Shown here: in pieces, positions 7,206 to 12,311 of the stretch
Layout of the letters: the number at the start of each line of letters is the position of its first letter
Position numbering within the stretch: position 1 is the stretch's first letter
Assembly (NCBI GenBank): GCA_016234525.1
Contig: JACRBK010000709.1
Location: forward strand, 1-12,311
Origin: Chloroflexota bacterium
Lineage (GTDB): Bacteria > Chloroflexota > Anaerolineae > Aggregatilineales > Aggregatilineaceae
Direction: 5' to 3'
DNA length: 12,311 bases
Translations under genes and position numbers: made by a program
Notes under the pieces: generated by a model
The model's database searches: none
What the model was told of the DNA's origin: nothing
The model's input: only the letters and a program-made list of their open reading frames with translations

Positions 7206-8204
7206 ATGAGCCGTCGGGTGCTGGTCGGATTCATTGTGGTGAATGTCATCGTATCGTTGGTGGTTGCAATGGTGATCGTTCGCGTGGACCGGTCGCGCCG
7301 GCCCAGCGAACCCCAGGAAGGCCCGACGCAGATTGTCATTCTGACCGCGACGCCGCTGCCGGGCTTTATGCTCGAACCGGCGGAATATCAAAGCACGATT
7401 GACTCGCTGCTGCTCACCGGGACCGCCCTTTATCAGCGGGCCGAAGTGGTCGCCGTCGTGACCGCTACCCCGCCGGGAGGAATCGATCCGGTGGTGCCAG
7501 GGGTAACCGCCGTAGCCACCATTGATCCGGCAATTTTGCCGCCCGTTCCCAGCGATCTGCCCCCCGGCCTACCCAGTCCCACCCTGCAAAATGACGGTTG
7601 TATCCGGCACGAAGTTCAATCCGGTGAAGTTATCAGCGTCATTGCGCAGCAGTACGGCGTGTTCCCCGGCGATATTCTGCTGGCGAACAACATGACCGAA
7701 GACGATGTGTTTAATCTGCAAATTGGGGATATTCTGATCATCCCGGTAGAAGGCTGCACGGCTCTGACTACACCGACGGCGGCCCCTGTGCCGTCTAATA
7801 CACCCTTTGCGCTGGTGCGCCCGACGGTTACGCTGCCGCCGACAGCGGTCAACGCTCAGGTGGTCGTGGCTAATGTGTTGGAATGGGGCAATGTCAACGG
7901 CGAAGCGGTCGAGATTCGAAATCTGGGCAACGTGATCAATTTGCAGGGTTGGACGTTGGTCAATGCCAGCGGTGACACATTCCGCTTCCCGGAATTTCGG
8001 ATGCAGCAGGGCAGTCTGGTGCGTGTCTTTTCGCGCCAGGGGCAAAATACCCCGGCGGCGCTTTATTGGGGACGCGAAACACCCGCCTGGAACACCGGCG
8101 ATACGGTCACGTTGAATGACTCTTTAGGGCAGATTCAGGCGACTTTCCGCGTTGGCGAAACCCAGCCGCTTTTCCAGGAAATCACTCCTGGCGCCCCCGG
8201 CTAA
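7206..8204 (+). CDS. Membrane-anchored LysM and lamin-tail (LTD) domain protein
   Basis: 332 aa from the ATG at 7206, chosen because it puts MSRR directly before a hydrophobic helix (about 5-25); the open frame extends upstream but crosses the promoter. The helix should anchor the protein with the rest outside the membrane. A Pro/Thr-rich stretch with TATP motifs (about 46-128) leads to a LysM domain (about 134-181: HEVQSGEVISVIAQQYGV, then NLQIGDILIIP), which in this family binds glycan such as peptidoglycan. Cysteines 132 and 184 bracket the LysM and could form a disulfide. A second Pro/Thr linker (about 187-213) leads to a lamin-tail domain (about 219-316: VEIRNLGN, LQGWTLVNASGDTFRFPE). 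LTD modules occur on many bacterial surface proteins, often with unclear roles. It ends in a bidirectional terminator and is probably monocistronic. Confidence 0.88.
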   Translation: MSRRVLVGFIVVNVIVSLVVAMVIVRVDRSRRPSEPQEGPTQIVILTATPLPGFMLEPAEYQSTIDSLLLTGTALYQRAEVVAVVTATPPGGIDPVVPGVTAVATIDPAILPPVPSDLPPGLPSPTLQNDGCIRHEVQSGEVISVIAQQYGVFPGDILLANNMTEDDVFNLQIGDILIIPVEGCTALTTPTAAPVPSNTPFALVRPTVTLPPTAVNAQVVVANVLEWGNVNGEAVEIRNLGNVINLQGWTLVNASGDTFRFPEFRMQQGSLVRVFSRQGQNTPAALYWGRETPAWNTGDTVTLNDSLGQIQATFRVGETQPLFQEITPGAPG

Positions 8205-8216
8205 CCCTCGGAAAAT

Positions 8217-8254
8217 AAACAGGGTGTGCTGTCTAATCGCCACCCTGTTTTTTT
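8217..8254. terminator. Bidirectional terminator between the LysM gene and tatA
   Basis: AAACAGGGTG (8217-8226) pairs perfectly with CACCCTGTTT (8241-8250) around a 14-nt loop, followed on the plus strand by a seven-T run (8248-8254). On the minus strand the stem is followed by GTTTATTTTCC. It serves both convergent genes. Confidence 0.9.
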
Positions 8255-8259
8255 GTGGG

Positions 8260-8439
8260 TCAGGATTTTTCTGAAGGGGTTTCTTGCTTCTCTTCGTCTC
8301 CCTTGAGACCCTTACGAAATTCGCGGATCGCCGATCCCATTTCGCGGCCAATCAACGAAACACGCCCGACGCCGAACAGCAGCACGACAATCGCTAAAAT
8401 CAACAGTAATTCAGGGGTACCCAAACCACCGAGTCTCAT
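8260..8439 (-). CDS. tatA: Sec-independent protein translocase subunit TatA/TatE
   Basis: 59 aa, ATG at 8437-8439, stop at 8260-8262. The ribosome binding site AAGGAG sits 8 nt upstream. The protein has the TatA layout: short N-terminal segment ending in TPEL, one membrane helix (about 11-23, LLLILAIVVLLFG), the hinge FGVGR (22-26), an amphipathic helix containing IGREMGSAIREFRKGLKG (30-47) and a charged tail. TatA oligomerises around TatBC to move folded proteins with twin-arginine signals across the membrane. The conserved FG at the end of the helix is present; the proline often found after the hinge is replaced by serine (VSLIGRE rather than LPELGR). No tatC or tatB lies in the window, so this is a stand-alone locus, converging on the LysM gene. 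Confidence 0.92.
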   Translation of the reverse strand: MRLGGLGTPELLLILAIVVLLFGVGRVSLIGREMGSAIREFRKGLKGDEEKQETPSEKS

Positions 8440-8478
8440 TCCATAATCTCCTTAACTAGTGTGAGATAGTTGTTTATC

Positions 8479-8487
8479 ATTATACCA
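8479..8487 (-). promoter_or_regulatory. Extended -10 promoter of tatA
   Basis: A perfect TATAAT on the minus strand (8479-8484) with the extended element TGG directly upstream (8485-8487). No good -35 is seen at 16-18 nt, as is usual for extended -10 promoters. The implied leader is about 30 nt. Confidence 0.65.
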
Positions 8488-8510
8488 GCTTTCAACAGAT
8501 CAACGAACAC

Positions 8511-8540
8511 TTGCGGAGCGTTGTTCGACCCTGCTACACT
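8511..8540 (+). promoter_or_regulatory. Candidate promoter of the dnaX-ybaB-recR operon
   Basis: TTGCGG (8511-8516), an 18-nt spacer and TACACT (8535-8540) with a TGC extended -10 immediately upstream. The -35 hexamer is identical to the one proposed for the LysM gene. The leader would be about 65 nt. It is divergent from the tatA promoter 25 nt away. Confidence 0.4.
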
Positions 8541-8612
8541 ACACGGCATGTACACTGGGCGCACCAAAAGCGCCTCTAACCATGCAGCTATTCAGTTTTC
8601 CTGGAGGGGAAG

Positions 8613-10178
8613 TTGCCCGCACAGGCTCTTTATCTCAAGTGGCGGCCACAAACGTTTGAAGATGTGATCGGCCAGGAGCACATCACGCGCACCTTGCGTA
8701 ATGCCCTGCGCCAAAACCGTATCCGGCACGCTTACCTGTTCAGCGGCCCGCGTGGAACCGGCAAAACATCCACCGCGCGCTTGTTGGCAAAAGCGGTCAA
8801 CTGCCAGCACGCTGATCCTGACCAGCGGCCCTGCAACGAGTGCGCGCACTGCATCGCAGTGAACGAGGGGCGCTATCTGGACCTGATCGAAATTGACGCT
8901 GCCTCTCATACCAGCGTGGATGATGTACGCGACCTGCGCGACAAGATCGCGTTTTCTCCGGGTGAGGGGACGTTCAAAGTTTATATCATTGATGAAGTTC
9001 ACCGTTTTTCGGGCGCGGCGTTTGACGCGCTGCTCAAAACGCTTGAAGAACCGCCCAGCCATGCGATTTTTGTGCTGGCGACGACTGAGATCGCCAAAGT
9101 CCCGGCAACGATCAAAAGCCGCTGTCTGGCGTTTGAGTTTCGCCGGGTCGCGCTCGATGAAGTAGTCGAGCGGCTGGCGTGGATCGCGGAGACCGAGAAC
9201 GTTTCGATTGATCGGGCGGCGCTCGAACTGGTGGCGCGTGAAGGCACCGGCAGCGTGCGCGACAGCATCAGCCTGCTTGATCAACTGCTGTCCGATCCCG
9301 AACTGCATATCTCGCTTGATCTGGCGGAACAGGTGTTAGGAACTGCCAGCGGTCAAAACGTGGTAGATCTGGCGCAGGCGGTGATCGATGATGACGCCGC
9401 GCGCGGGCTGGATATTATCAATATGACGGTAGATGGCGGGGCCGATCCGCGCCAGTTTGGGCGGCAGGTGATCGAACATCTACGGCAGATATTATTGGTG
9501 AAAATGGCGGGCGATGTCATGATTGACGCCACTGCCGAACGCCGCGCCGTGCTGCGCCAGCAGGCCGAAGCCGTAGGACACCGGGCGCTGTTAGCAGCGC
9601 TGCGCGCGTTTAATGCGGCGCTGCAAGATTGGCAGGGCGGTTGGCTGCCGCAGTTACCGCTTGAACTGGCGTTTTTAGAGAGTGTGAAGCCTGTCGCAGA
9701 CAGCGAGCCTGAACCCGTGCCGCGTCCACGTGCCGCGCCACCTGCGCCGTCTGTATCATCACCGCGCCCGGCGGCGGCAGCCCCATCGGCATCTACTCCA
9801 CTCGCCAGTGCTGCCCATACTATCCGGGCGGCGGATGTGAAAGAACTCTGGCCCAGGGTGCGCGATGTCGTTAAGAGTCAGCATCGCTCAGCGTATCCCC
9901 TGCTCGATCATGCAGCCCCCCGTGAAATACGCGGTGATCTGCTGCTGTTGACGGTGCAAGAGGCGATTTTCAAACAGAAACTCGAAGCGCCCGATACGCG
10001 TGCGGTGCTTGAGGCGGCTTTAGCTGAGGTGTTTGGGGTGGCGCTAAAAGTGAAGATCATTTTGGCGGATGAAACCGGCAAACACCCCAAAGGAACGAGC
10101 GAATTGATCGCCCAGGATGATGTGTTGGCGTTTGGCGTCAACGAACTGGGCGGCGAGATTACCGATTTTGAAGAATAG
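8613..10178 (+). CDS. dnaX: DNA polymerase III subunit gamma/tau (clamp loader ATPase)
   Basis: 521 aa from a TTG start at 8613, supported by GGAGGGG just upstream and by PAQALYLKWRPQTFEDVIGQ, which aligns with the family N-terminus. It is the motor of the clamp loader that places the sliding clamp on DNA. Visible: Walker A GPRGTGKT (45-52), four zinc cysteines (64, 74, 77, 80), Walker B/DExx IIDEVH (125-130), sensor 1 ATTE (156-159), the SRC arginine-finger motif (169-171), sensor 2 GSVRDSISLLDQ (213-224) and a collar domain to about 365. A Pro/Ala/Ser linker (about 370-405) joins a C-terminal domain (about 410-505, ELWPRVRDVV, GDLLLLTVQEAIFKQKLE), as in tau-like proteins. I saw no A-rich slippery heptamer like the one that makes the short gamma form in E. 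coli. First gene of a four-gene operon. Confidence 0.97.
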   Translation: MPAQALYLKWRPQTFEDVIGQEHITRTLRNALRQNRIRHAYLFSGPRGTGKTSTARLLAKAVNCQHADPDQRPCNECAHCIAVNEGRYLDLIEIDAASHTSVDDVRDLRDKIAFSPGEGTFKVYIIDEVHRFSGAAFDALLKTLEEPPSHAIFVLATTEIAKVPATIKSRCLAFEFRRVALDEVVERLAWIAETENVSIDRAALELVAREGTGSVRDSISLLDQLLSDPELHISLDLAEQVLGTASGQNVVDLAQAVIDDDAARGLDIINMTVDGGADPRQFGRQVIEHLRQILLVKMAGDVMIDATAERRAVLRQQAEAVGHRALLAALRAFNAALQDWQGGWLPQLPLELAFLESVKPVADSEPEPVPRPRAAPPAPSVSSPRPAAAAPSASTPLASAAHTIRAADVKELWPRVRDVVKSQHRSAYPLLDHAAPREIRGDLLLLTVQEAIFKQKLEAPDTRAVLEAALAEVFGVALKVKIILADETGKHPKGTSELIAQDDVLAFGVNELGGEITDFEE

Positions 10179-10223
10179 GTGTATCCTAATCTGTGCTGGT
10201 TATGACTCAGGAGTAATAAGACA

Positions 10224-10619
10224 ATGAGCAAAAGAACACGACCCGGTGGCGGATTCGGTGGGCCACAAATGAGCGGCAAACTGCCCAACCAGAATATGCT
10301 GATGCGCCAGTTCCAAAAAATGCAGGAAGATCTGGCCGCTGCTGAAGAGGCACTGAATACCGAGACCATCGAAGTCAGTTCAGGCGGCGGGGCGGTGAAG
10401 ATCGTGATCAACGGTCATCAAAAGATACAGTCTATCGCCATTGACCGCGAAGCGCTGGATACCAGCGACGAAGAGTGGGTCACTGACCTGCAAGATTTGC
10501 TGTTGGCTGCTGTGAACCAGGCGGTTGAACAAAGTCAGGCGTTCGCAGACGAGCGCCGCCAGAGTATTACCGGCGGATTGGAATCGATGCTGCCGCCGGG
10601 CATGGGCGGGCTGTTTTAG
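10224..10619 (+). CDS. ybaB: YbaB/EbfC family nucleoid-associated protein
   Basis: 131 aa, ATG at 10224 with AGGAG 10 nt upstream, 45 nt after the dnaX stop. The family makes a tweezer-shaped dimer that binds DNA, and it commonly sits between dnaX and recR. Core features are visible: an N-terminal helix (MLMRQFQKMQEDLAAAEEAL, about 25-44), the strand pair with IEVSSGGGAVKIVINGHQKI (about 49-68), IDREAL, and the C-terminal helix LQDLLLAAVNQAVEQSQAF (about 89-107). It carries a Gly/Pro/Arg-rich N-terminal extension (1-20) and a Gly/Pro-rich C-terminus (LPPGMGGLF), making it a little longer than the usual 100-110 residues. Confidence 0.94.
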   Translation: MSKRTRPGGGFGGPQMSGKLPNQNMLMRQFQKMQEDLAAAEEALNTETIEVSSGGGAVKIVINGHQKIQSIAIDREALDTSDEEWVTDLQDLLLAAVNQAVEQSQAFADERRQSITGGLESMLPPGMGGLF

Positions 10620-10637
10620 TCCGCTGAGGGAAAATTT

Positions 10638-11243
10638 ATGGTGCAGCGAAGCCGTCCCCGTGTGCAGCGCGGTTTGTCTCCCCTGGCGACTGTGTTCGCC
10701 CTGATGTTAATCGTGACCTCTGCCGGGTTGGTGGGGCTGTTGATCTGGTCGCAGGTCGAAGTCCAGCAAAGCCTGAAACCGATGATCGGCCCTGGCACGT
10801 TTACGGACACAGCTCAGACCTATGTTTTTGAAGTGCCAGAGGGGTGGGAAGTTTTCCACAGAAAACCACAAACCCGCGTTCAATCGGTGGACGGGTCGCT
10901 GCCTGCCTACGAGCTTGAAGTACGCGATATGGCGCAGATGAATCTGGTCGTGAACTGGAACTGCCCGCTGCTGCCAGAGTTGATCCCTGGTGTGATGCGG
11001 ACGATTGGCCCCCAAGGGGCGGCGATCACATTTGTCAGTATTCCTTGTATCCAAAAAGTGGCTGAGCCGGTTAATGTGCGTGTGTATCTCACCCTGCCGG
11101 ATGGTCGCAGTCAGTTGTTTGTGTTTGGCCCGCTCGATGGTGTGTCGTGGATCGTCGCCCGCACCGTGCCGTTTGAGGGGCAATCGTCTGCCGATCTGTT
11201 GCAGGCGATGGTCCAAACTGTGACGAGCGCTCGGCGGCGTTAA
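10638..11243 (+). CDS. Unrecognised single-pass membrane-anchored protein in the dnaX-recR operon
   Basis: 201 aa, ATG at 10638 after GAGGG with 7 nt spacing, 18 nt after ybaB and 17 nt before recR, so it is almost certainly co-transcribed. I do not recognise the family. A basic N-terminus (MVQRSRPRVQRG) precedes one hydrophobic helix (about 16-38, ATVFALMLIVTSAGLVGLLIW), which predicts an inside-to-outside anchor with about 160 residues outside. That part looks beta-rich, with YVFEVPEGWEVFHRKP (62-77), VNVRVYLTLPDGRSQLFVFG (145-164) and SWIVARTVPFEG (170-181), and holds two cysteines (109 in NWNCP, 137 in SIPCIQ) that could form a disulfide. The PEGW stretch resembles small surface or lipoprotein-like domains in which a strand ends in VPxGW. 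Nothing suggests a replication or repair role beyond its position. Confidence 0.85.
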   Translation: MVQRSRPRVQRGLSPLATVFALMLIVTSAGLVGLLIWSQVEVQQSLKPMIGPGTFTDTAQTYVFEVPEGWEVFHRKPQTRVQSVDGSLPAYELEVRDMAQMNLVVNWNCPLLPELIPGVMRTIGPQGAAITFVSIPCIQKVAEPVNVRVYLTLPDGRSQLFVFGPLDGVSWIVARTVPFEGQSSADLLQAMVQTVTSARRR

Positions 11244-11260
11244 CGAGAAGCGAGGAATTT

Positions 11261-11863
11261 GTGAGCAAAGCGGTTCCGCAGCCTGTCACTCAATTGATCG
11301 ATGCTTTGTCGCGTCTGCCTGGGGTTGGACCCAAAACTGCGTCGCGCCTGACCTATTATCTTTTGCGCGCGCCTGATGAATTATCCCAGACTCTATCGAG
11401 CGCGATCAGCGATCTCAAGACCAAAACCCGCTATTGTTCGGTCTGTTATAACATCACCGAAGATGATCCCTGCGCTATTTGTTCTGACAGTGGGCGCGAT
11501 GCTACTCAAATTGTGGTCGTCGAAGAACCGCTCGATGTGCTGGCCGTCGAACGCACCGGGGCATTCCAGGGGCGTTATCATGTGCTGCACGGCGCGATTT
11601 CCCCGGTAGATGGTATCGGTCCGGAAGCGCTGCGTATCCGTGAACTGGTCCGGCGTGTTGAAGCGGGCGGCGTGTTAGAAGTGATTGTCGCCACCAATCC
11701 CGGCATGGAAGGGGACGCCACCTCTATGTATTTGCAGCGCCAGCTTGCTCCCACCGGAGTCAAACTCACTCGGTTAGCGCGTGGGCTACCTACCGGTGGC
11801 GATCTTGAATATGTCGACTCGGTGACACTGCTGCGCGCGCTGCAAGGCCGAAACGAGTTATAG
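11261..11863 (+). CDS. recR: Recombination mediator protein RecR
   Basis: 200 aa, the normal length, from a GTG start at 11261 preceded by GCGAGGAA. RecR works with RecO/RecF to load RecA at single-stranded gaps. Visible in order: a helix-hairpin-helix (about 10-35, LPGVGPKTASRLTYYLL), a C4 zinc finger (C59, C62, C71, C74), and a Toprim domain (about 82-175) with IVVVEEPLDVLAVE, GRYHVLHGAISPVDGIGPE and ATNPGMEGDATSMYL, followed by the C-terminal LARGLPTGGDLEYVDSVTL, which contains the conserved GxPxGxxLEYxD motif. All key residues are present. It is the last gene of the operon; I see no clear intrinsic terminator between it and the rRNA promoter about 107 nt downstream. Confidence 0.97.
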   Translation: MSKAVPQPVTQLIDALSRLPGVGPKTASRLTYYLLRAPDELSQTLSSAISDLKTKTRYCSVCYNITEDDPCAICSDSGRDATQIVVVEEPLDVLAVERTGAFQGRYHVLHGAISPVDGIGPEALRIRELVRRVEAGGVLEVIVATNPGMEGDATSMYLQRQLAPTGVKLTRLARGLPTGGDLEYVDSVTLLRALQGRNEL

Positions 11864-11878
11864 CCCTTTTAAACCTTA

Positions 11879-11884
11879 TATAAT
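11879..11884 (+). promoter_or_regulatory. Possible upstream -10 box
   Basis: A perfect TATAAT in a short AT-rich stretch just after recR. No acceptable -35 was found 16-18 nt upstream and there is no TGn extension, so this could be an additional rrn promoter or chance. Confidence 0.2.
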
Positions 11885-11952
11885 GGGAAATAAAGGGATG
11901 GCAAAGGGGAGTTTAAGGGGAGTATCAAACGAATTTGGAAGAAGTTTGAAAA

Positions 11953-11971
11953 AAGGGCCAGAATTGCCCTT
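11953..11971 (-). terminator. Minus-facing terminator-like hairpin overlapping the rRNA -35 box
   Basis: AAGGGC (11953-11958) pairs with GCCCTT (11966-11971). On the minus strand the stem runs directly into a T run, whereas on the plus strand no T tract follows. It therefore resembles a terminator for leftward transcription and not for recR. Its right arm shares TT with the -35 hexamer. Confidence 0.4.
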
Positions 11972-11998
11972 GACGGTGGGGAACAAGGATGGTAAGAT
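11970..11998 (+). promoter_or_regulatory. Probable rRNA operon promoter
   Basis: TTGACG (11970-11975), a 17-nt spacer and TAAGAT (11993-11998); each hexamer matches five of six consensus bases. An A-rich stretch (AGTTTGAAAAAAG, about 11943-11955) sits where an UP element would bind the alpha subunit. Start of transcription is expected near 12005, about 290 nt before the 16S gene. It is the best sigma70-like promoter after recR. Confidence 0.7.
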
Positions 11999-12025
11999 GT
12001 TTTCACGCTCGACAAGAACAACGCA

Positions 12026-12058
12026 CTGCGACAAACGCGGTGGCTGGTTCTTAACAAA
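12026..12058 (+). promoter_or_regulatory. boxB/boxA-like antitermination signal in the rRNA leader
   Basis: A small hairpin CTGCG-ACAAA-CGCGG (12026-12040) is followed after a few nt by TGGTTCTTAACAAA (12045-12058), which resembles the rRNA boxA (TGCTCTTTAACAA type) bound by NusB/S10. The order hairpin then boxA, about 20-40 nt after the start of transcription, matches known rRNA leaders. Confidence 0.5.
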
Positions 12059-12095
12059 TCAGAAGATGAAGGGGGCAAGACGCAGTCAAGCAGGC

Positions 12096-12114
12096 TGAAA
12101 ACAAAGTGTTTTCA
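12096..12114 (+). other. 7-bp hairpin in the rRNA leader
   Basis: TGAAAAC (12096-12102) pairs perfectly with GTTTTCA (12108-12114) around AAAGT. It is enclosed by a longer-range pairing of GGGGGCA (12071-12077) with TGCCCCC (12127-12133). No T tract follows. Confidence 0.5.
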
Positions 12115-12131
12115 CATCAATGCTACTGCCC

Positions 12132-12162
12132 CCGCCGGAGAAAGACGCCGGCGGTTTTATTG
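12132..12162 (+). terminator. Terminator-like hairpin inside the rRNA leader
   Basis: CCGCCGG (12132-12138) pairs perfectly with CCGGCGG (12148-12154) around a 9-nt loop, followed by TTTTATTG. This has the form of an intrinsic terminator between the promoter and the 16S gene; I see no good promoter downstream of it. Full-length rRNA transcripts must pass it, plausibly through the boxA signal upstream. Confidence 0.6.
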
Positions 12163-12172
12163 CCCAGAGCGA

Positions 12173-12184
12173 GCACCTTAACAA
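12173..12184 (+). promoter_or_regulatory. Second boxA-like element
   Basis: GCACCTTAACAA shares the CTTAACAA core with the upstream boxA-like site and lies just after the terminator-like hairpin, about 115 nt before the 16S start. It may be a further Nus-factor binding site or part of 16S leader folding. Confidence 0.35.
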
Positions 12185-12295
12185 CAGCAGAGTGACAGGA
12201 AGCCAAAAGAAAGCAAGACGTGCACAACAAGGTAAACGTCAAGACCTTTTGCATCTGTCAGCTTACGAGTTGAGAGATGTGATGCAGTAAAGAAC

Positions 12296-12311
12296 ATGAT
12301 GGAGAGTTTGA
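12296..12311 (+). rRNA. rrs: 16S ribosomal RNA, first bases only
   Basis: The window ends in TGGAGAGTTTGA, the near-universal 5' end of bacterial 16S rRNA, which normally continues as TCCTGGCTCAG. The start is placed by alignment to the E. coli 5' end and could be off by a few bases. The promoter and leader signals upstream agree with an rRNA operon beginning here. Confidence 0.85.

Noticed and set aside
8592..9308. Minus-strand open frame of 238 codons within dnaX
   Set aside because: It is antisense to the highly conserved ATPase core of dnaX and shows no recognisable protein features.
9690..9790. Programmed frameshift in dnaX near the proline-rich linker
   Set aside because: No A-run slippery heptamer followed by a stable hairpin and an early stop was found there.
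11883..12098. Open frame of 71 codons after recR
   Set aside because: It runs across the rRNA promoter and boxA region, its product is basic low-complexity sequence without domain features, and there is no ribosome binding site.
1..12311. Defence island, prophage, transposon or biosynthetic cluster
   Set aside because: No transposase, integrase, phage, toxin-antitoxin, restriction or cas protein features were found; the genes are mostly core or envelope functions.

Overview
The window reads as an ordinary chromosomal segment of a free-living bacterium of moderate GC content. Proline/threonine linkers of the TATP/TPT type, a LysM plus lamin-tail membrane-anchored protein, a YacP-like NYN protein ending in a WLDLFG-type tail and an FtsX/MacB-type ABC exporter together suggest Chloroflexota (perhaps class Anaerolineae). 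That assignment is inference from protein style; only about 16 nt of the 16S gene are present, too few for taxonomy.

Left part, mostly minus strand (1-7025). A two-gene ABC exporter runs leftwards: a MacB/LolD-type ATPase (2911-3705), then a very long FtsX-type permease that starts at 2899 and runs off the left edge. Upstream lies a self-contained tRNA-Pro(TGG) unit (3906-3979) with its own -35/-10, insulated on both sides by terminator hairpins. Next comes a coupled two-gene unit: a membrane-anchored endonuclease/exonuclease/phosphatase-fold protein followed after 3 nt by a YacP-like NYN-domain protein. A degenerate 36-bp tandem repeat separates this pair from a HEAT-repeat protein (6009-7025).

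Middle (7026-8439). A divergent promoter region serves the HEAT gene (left) and a membrane-anchored LysM/lamin-tail protein (right). The latter ends at a bidirectional terminator facing a convergent 59-aa tatA gene, which is too short for common gene-length cut-offs but has a clear ribosome binding site and an extended -10 promoter.

Right part, plus strand (8511-12311). dnaX, ybaB/ebfC, an unrecognised single-pass membrane protein and recR form a tight probable operon. The dnaX-ybaB-recR order is a widely conserved replication/repair cluster; the membrane protein is the unusual member. After recR a roughly 430-bp leader carries a strong promoter, boxB/boxA-like antitermination signals, a terminator-like hairpin and a second boxA-like site, and ends in the first bases of a 16S rRNA gene: the start of an rrn operon.

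I found no CRISPR array, transposase, phage gene or recognisable defence system. The least explained items are the rRNA leader architecture, the 36-bp repeat array, the membrane protein inside the dnaX-recR operon and the long membrane insert of the ABC permease.
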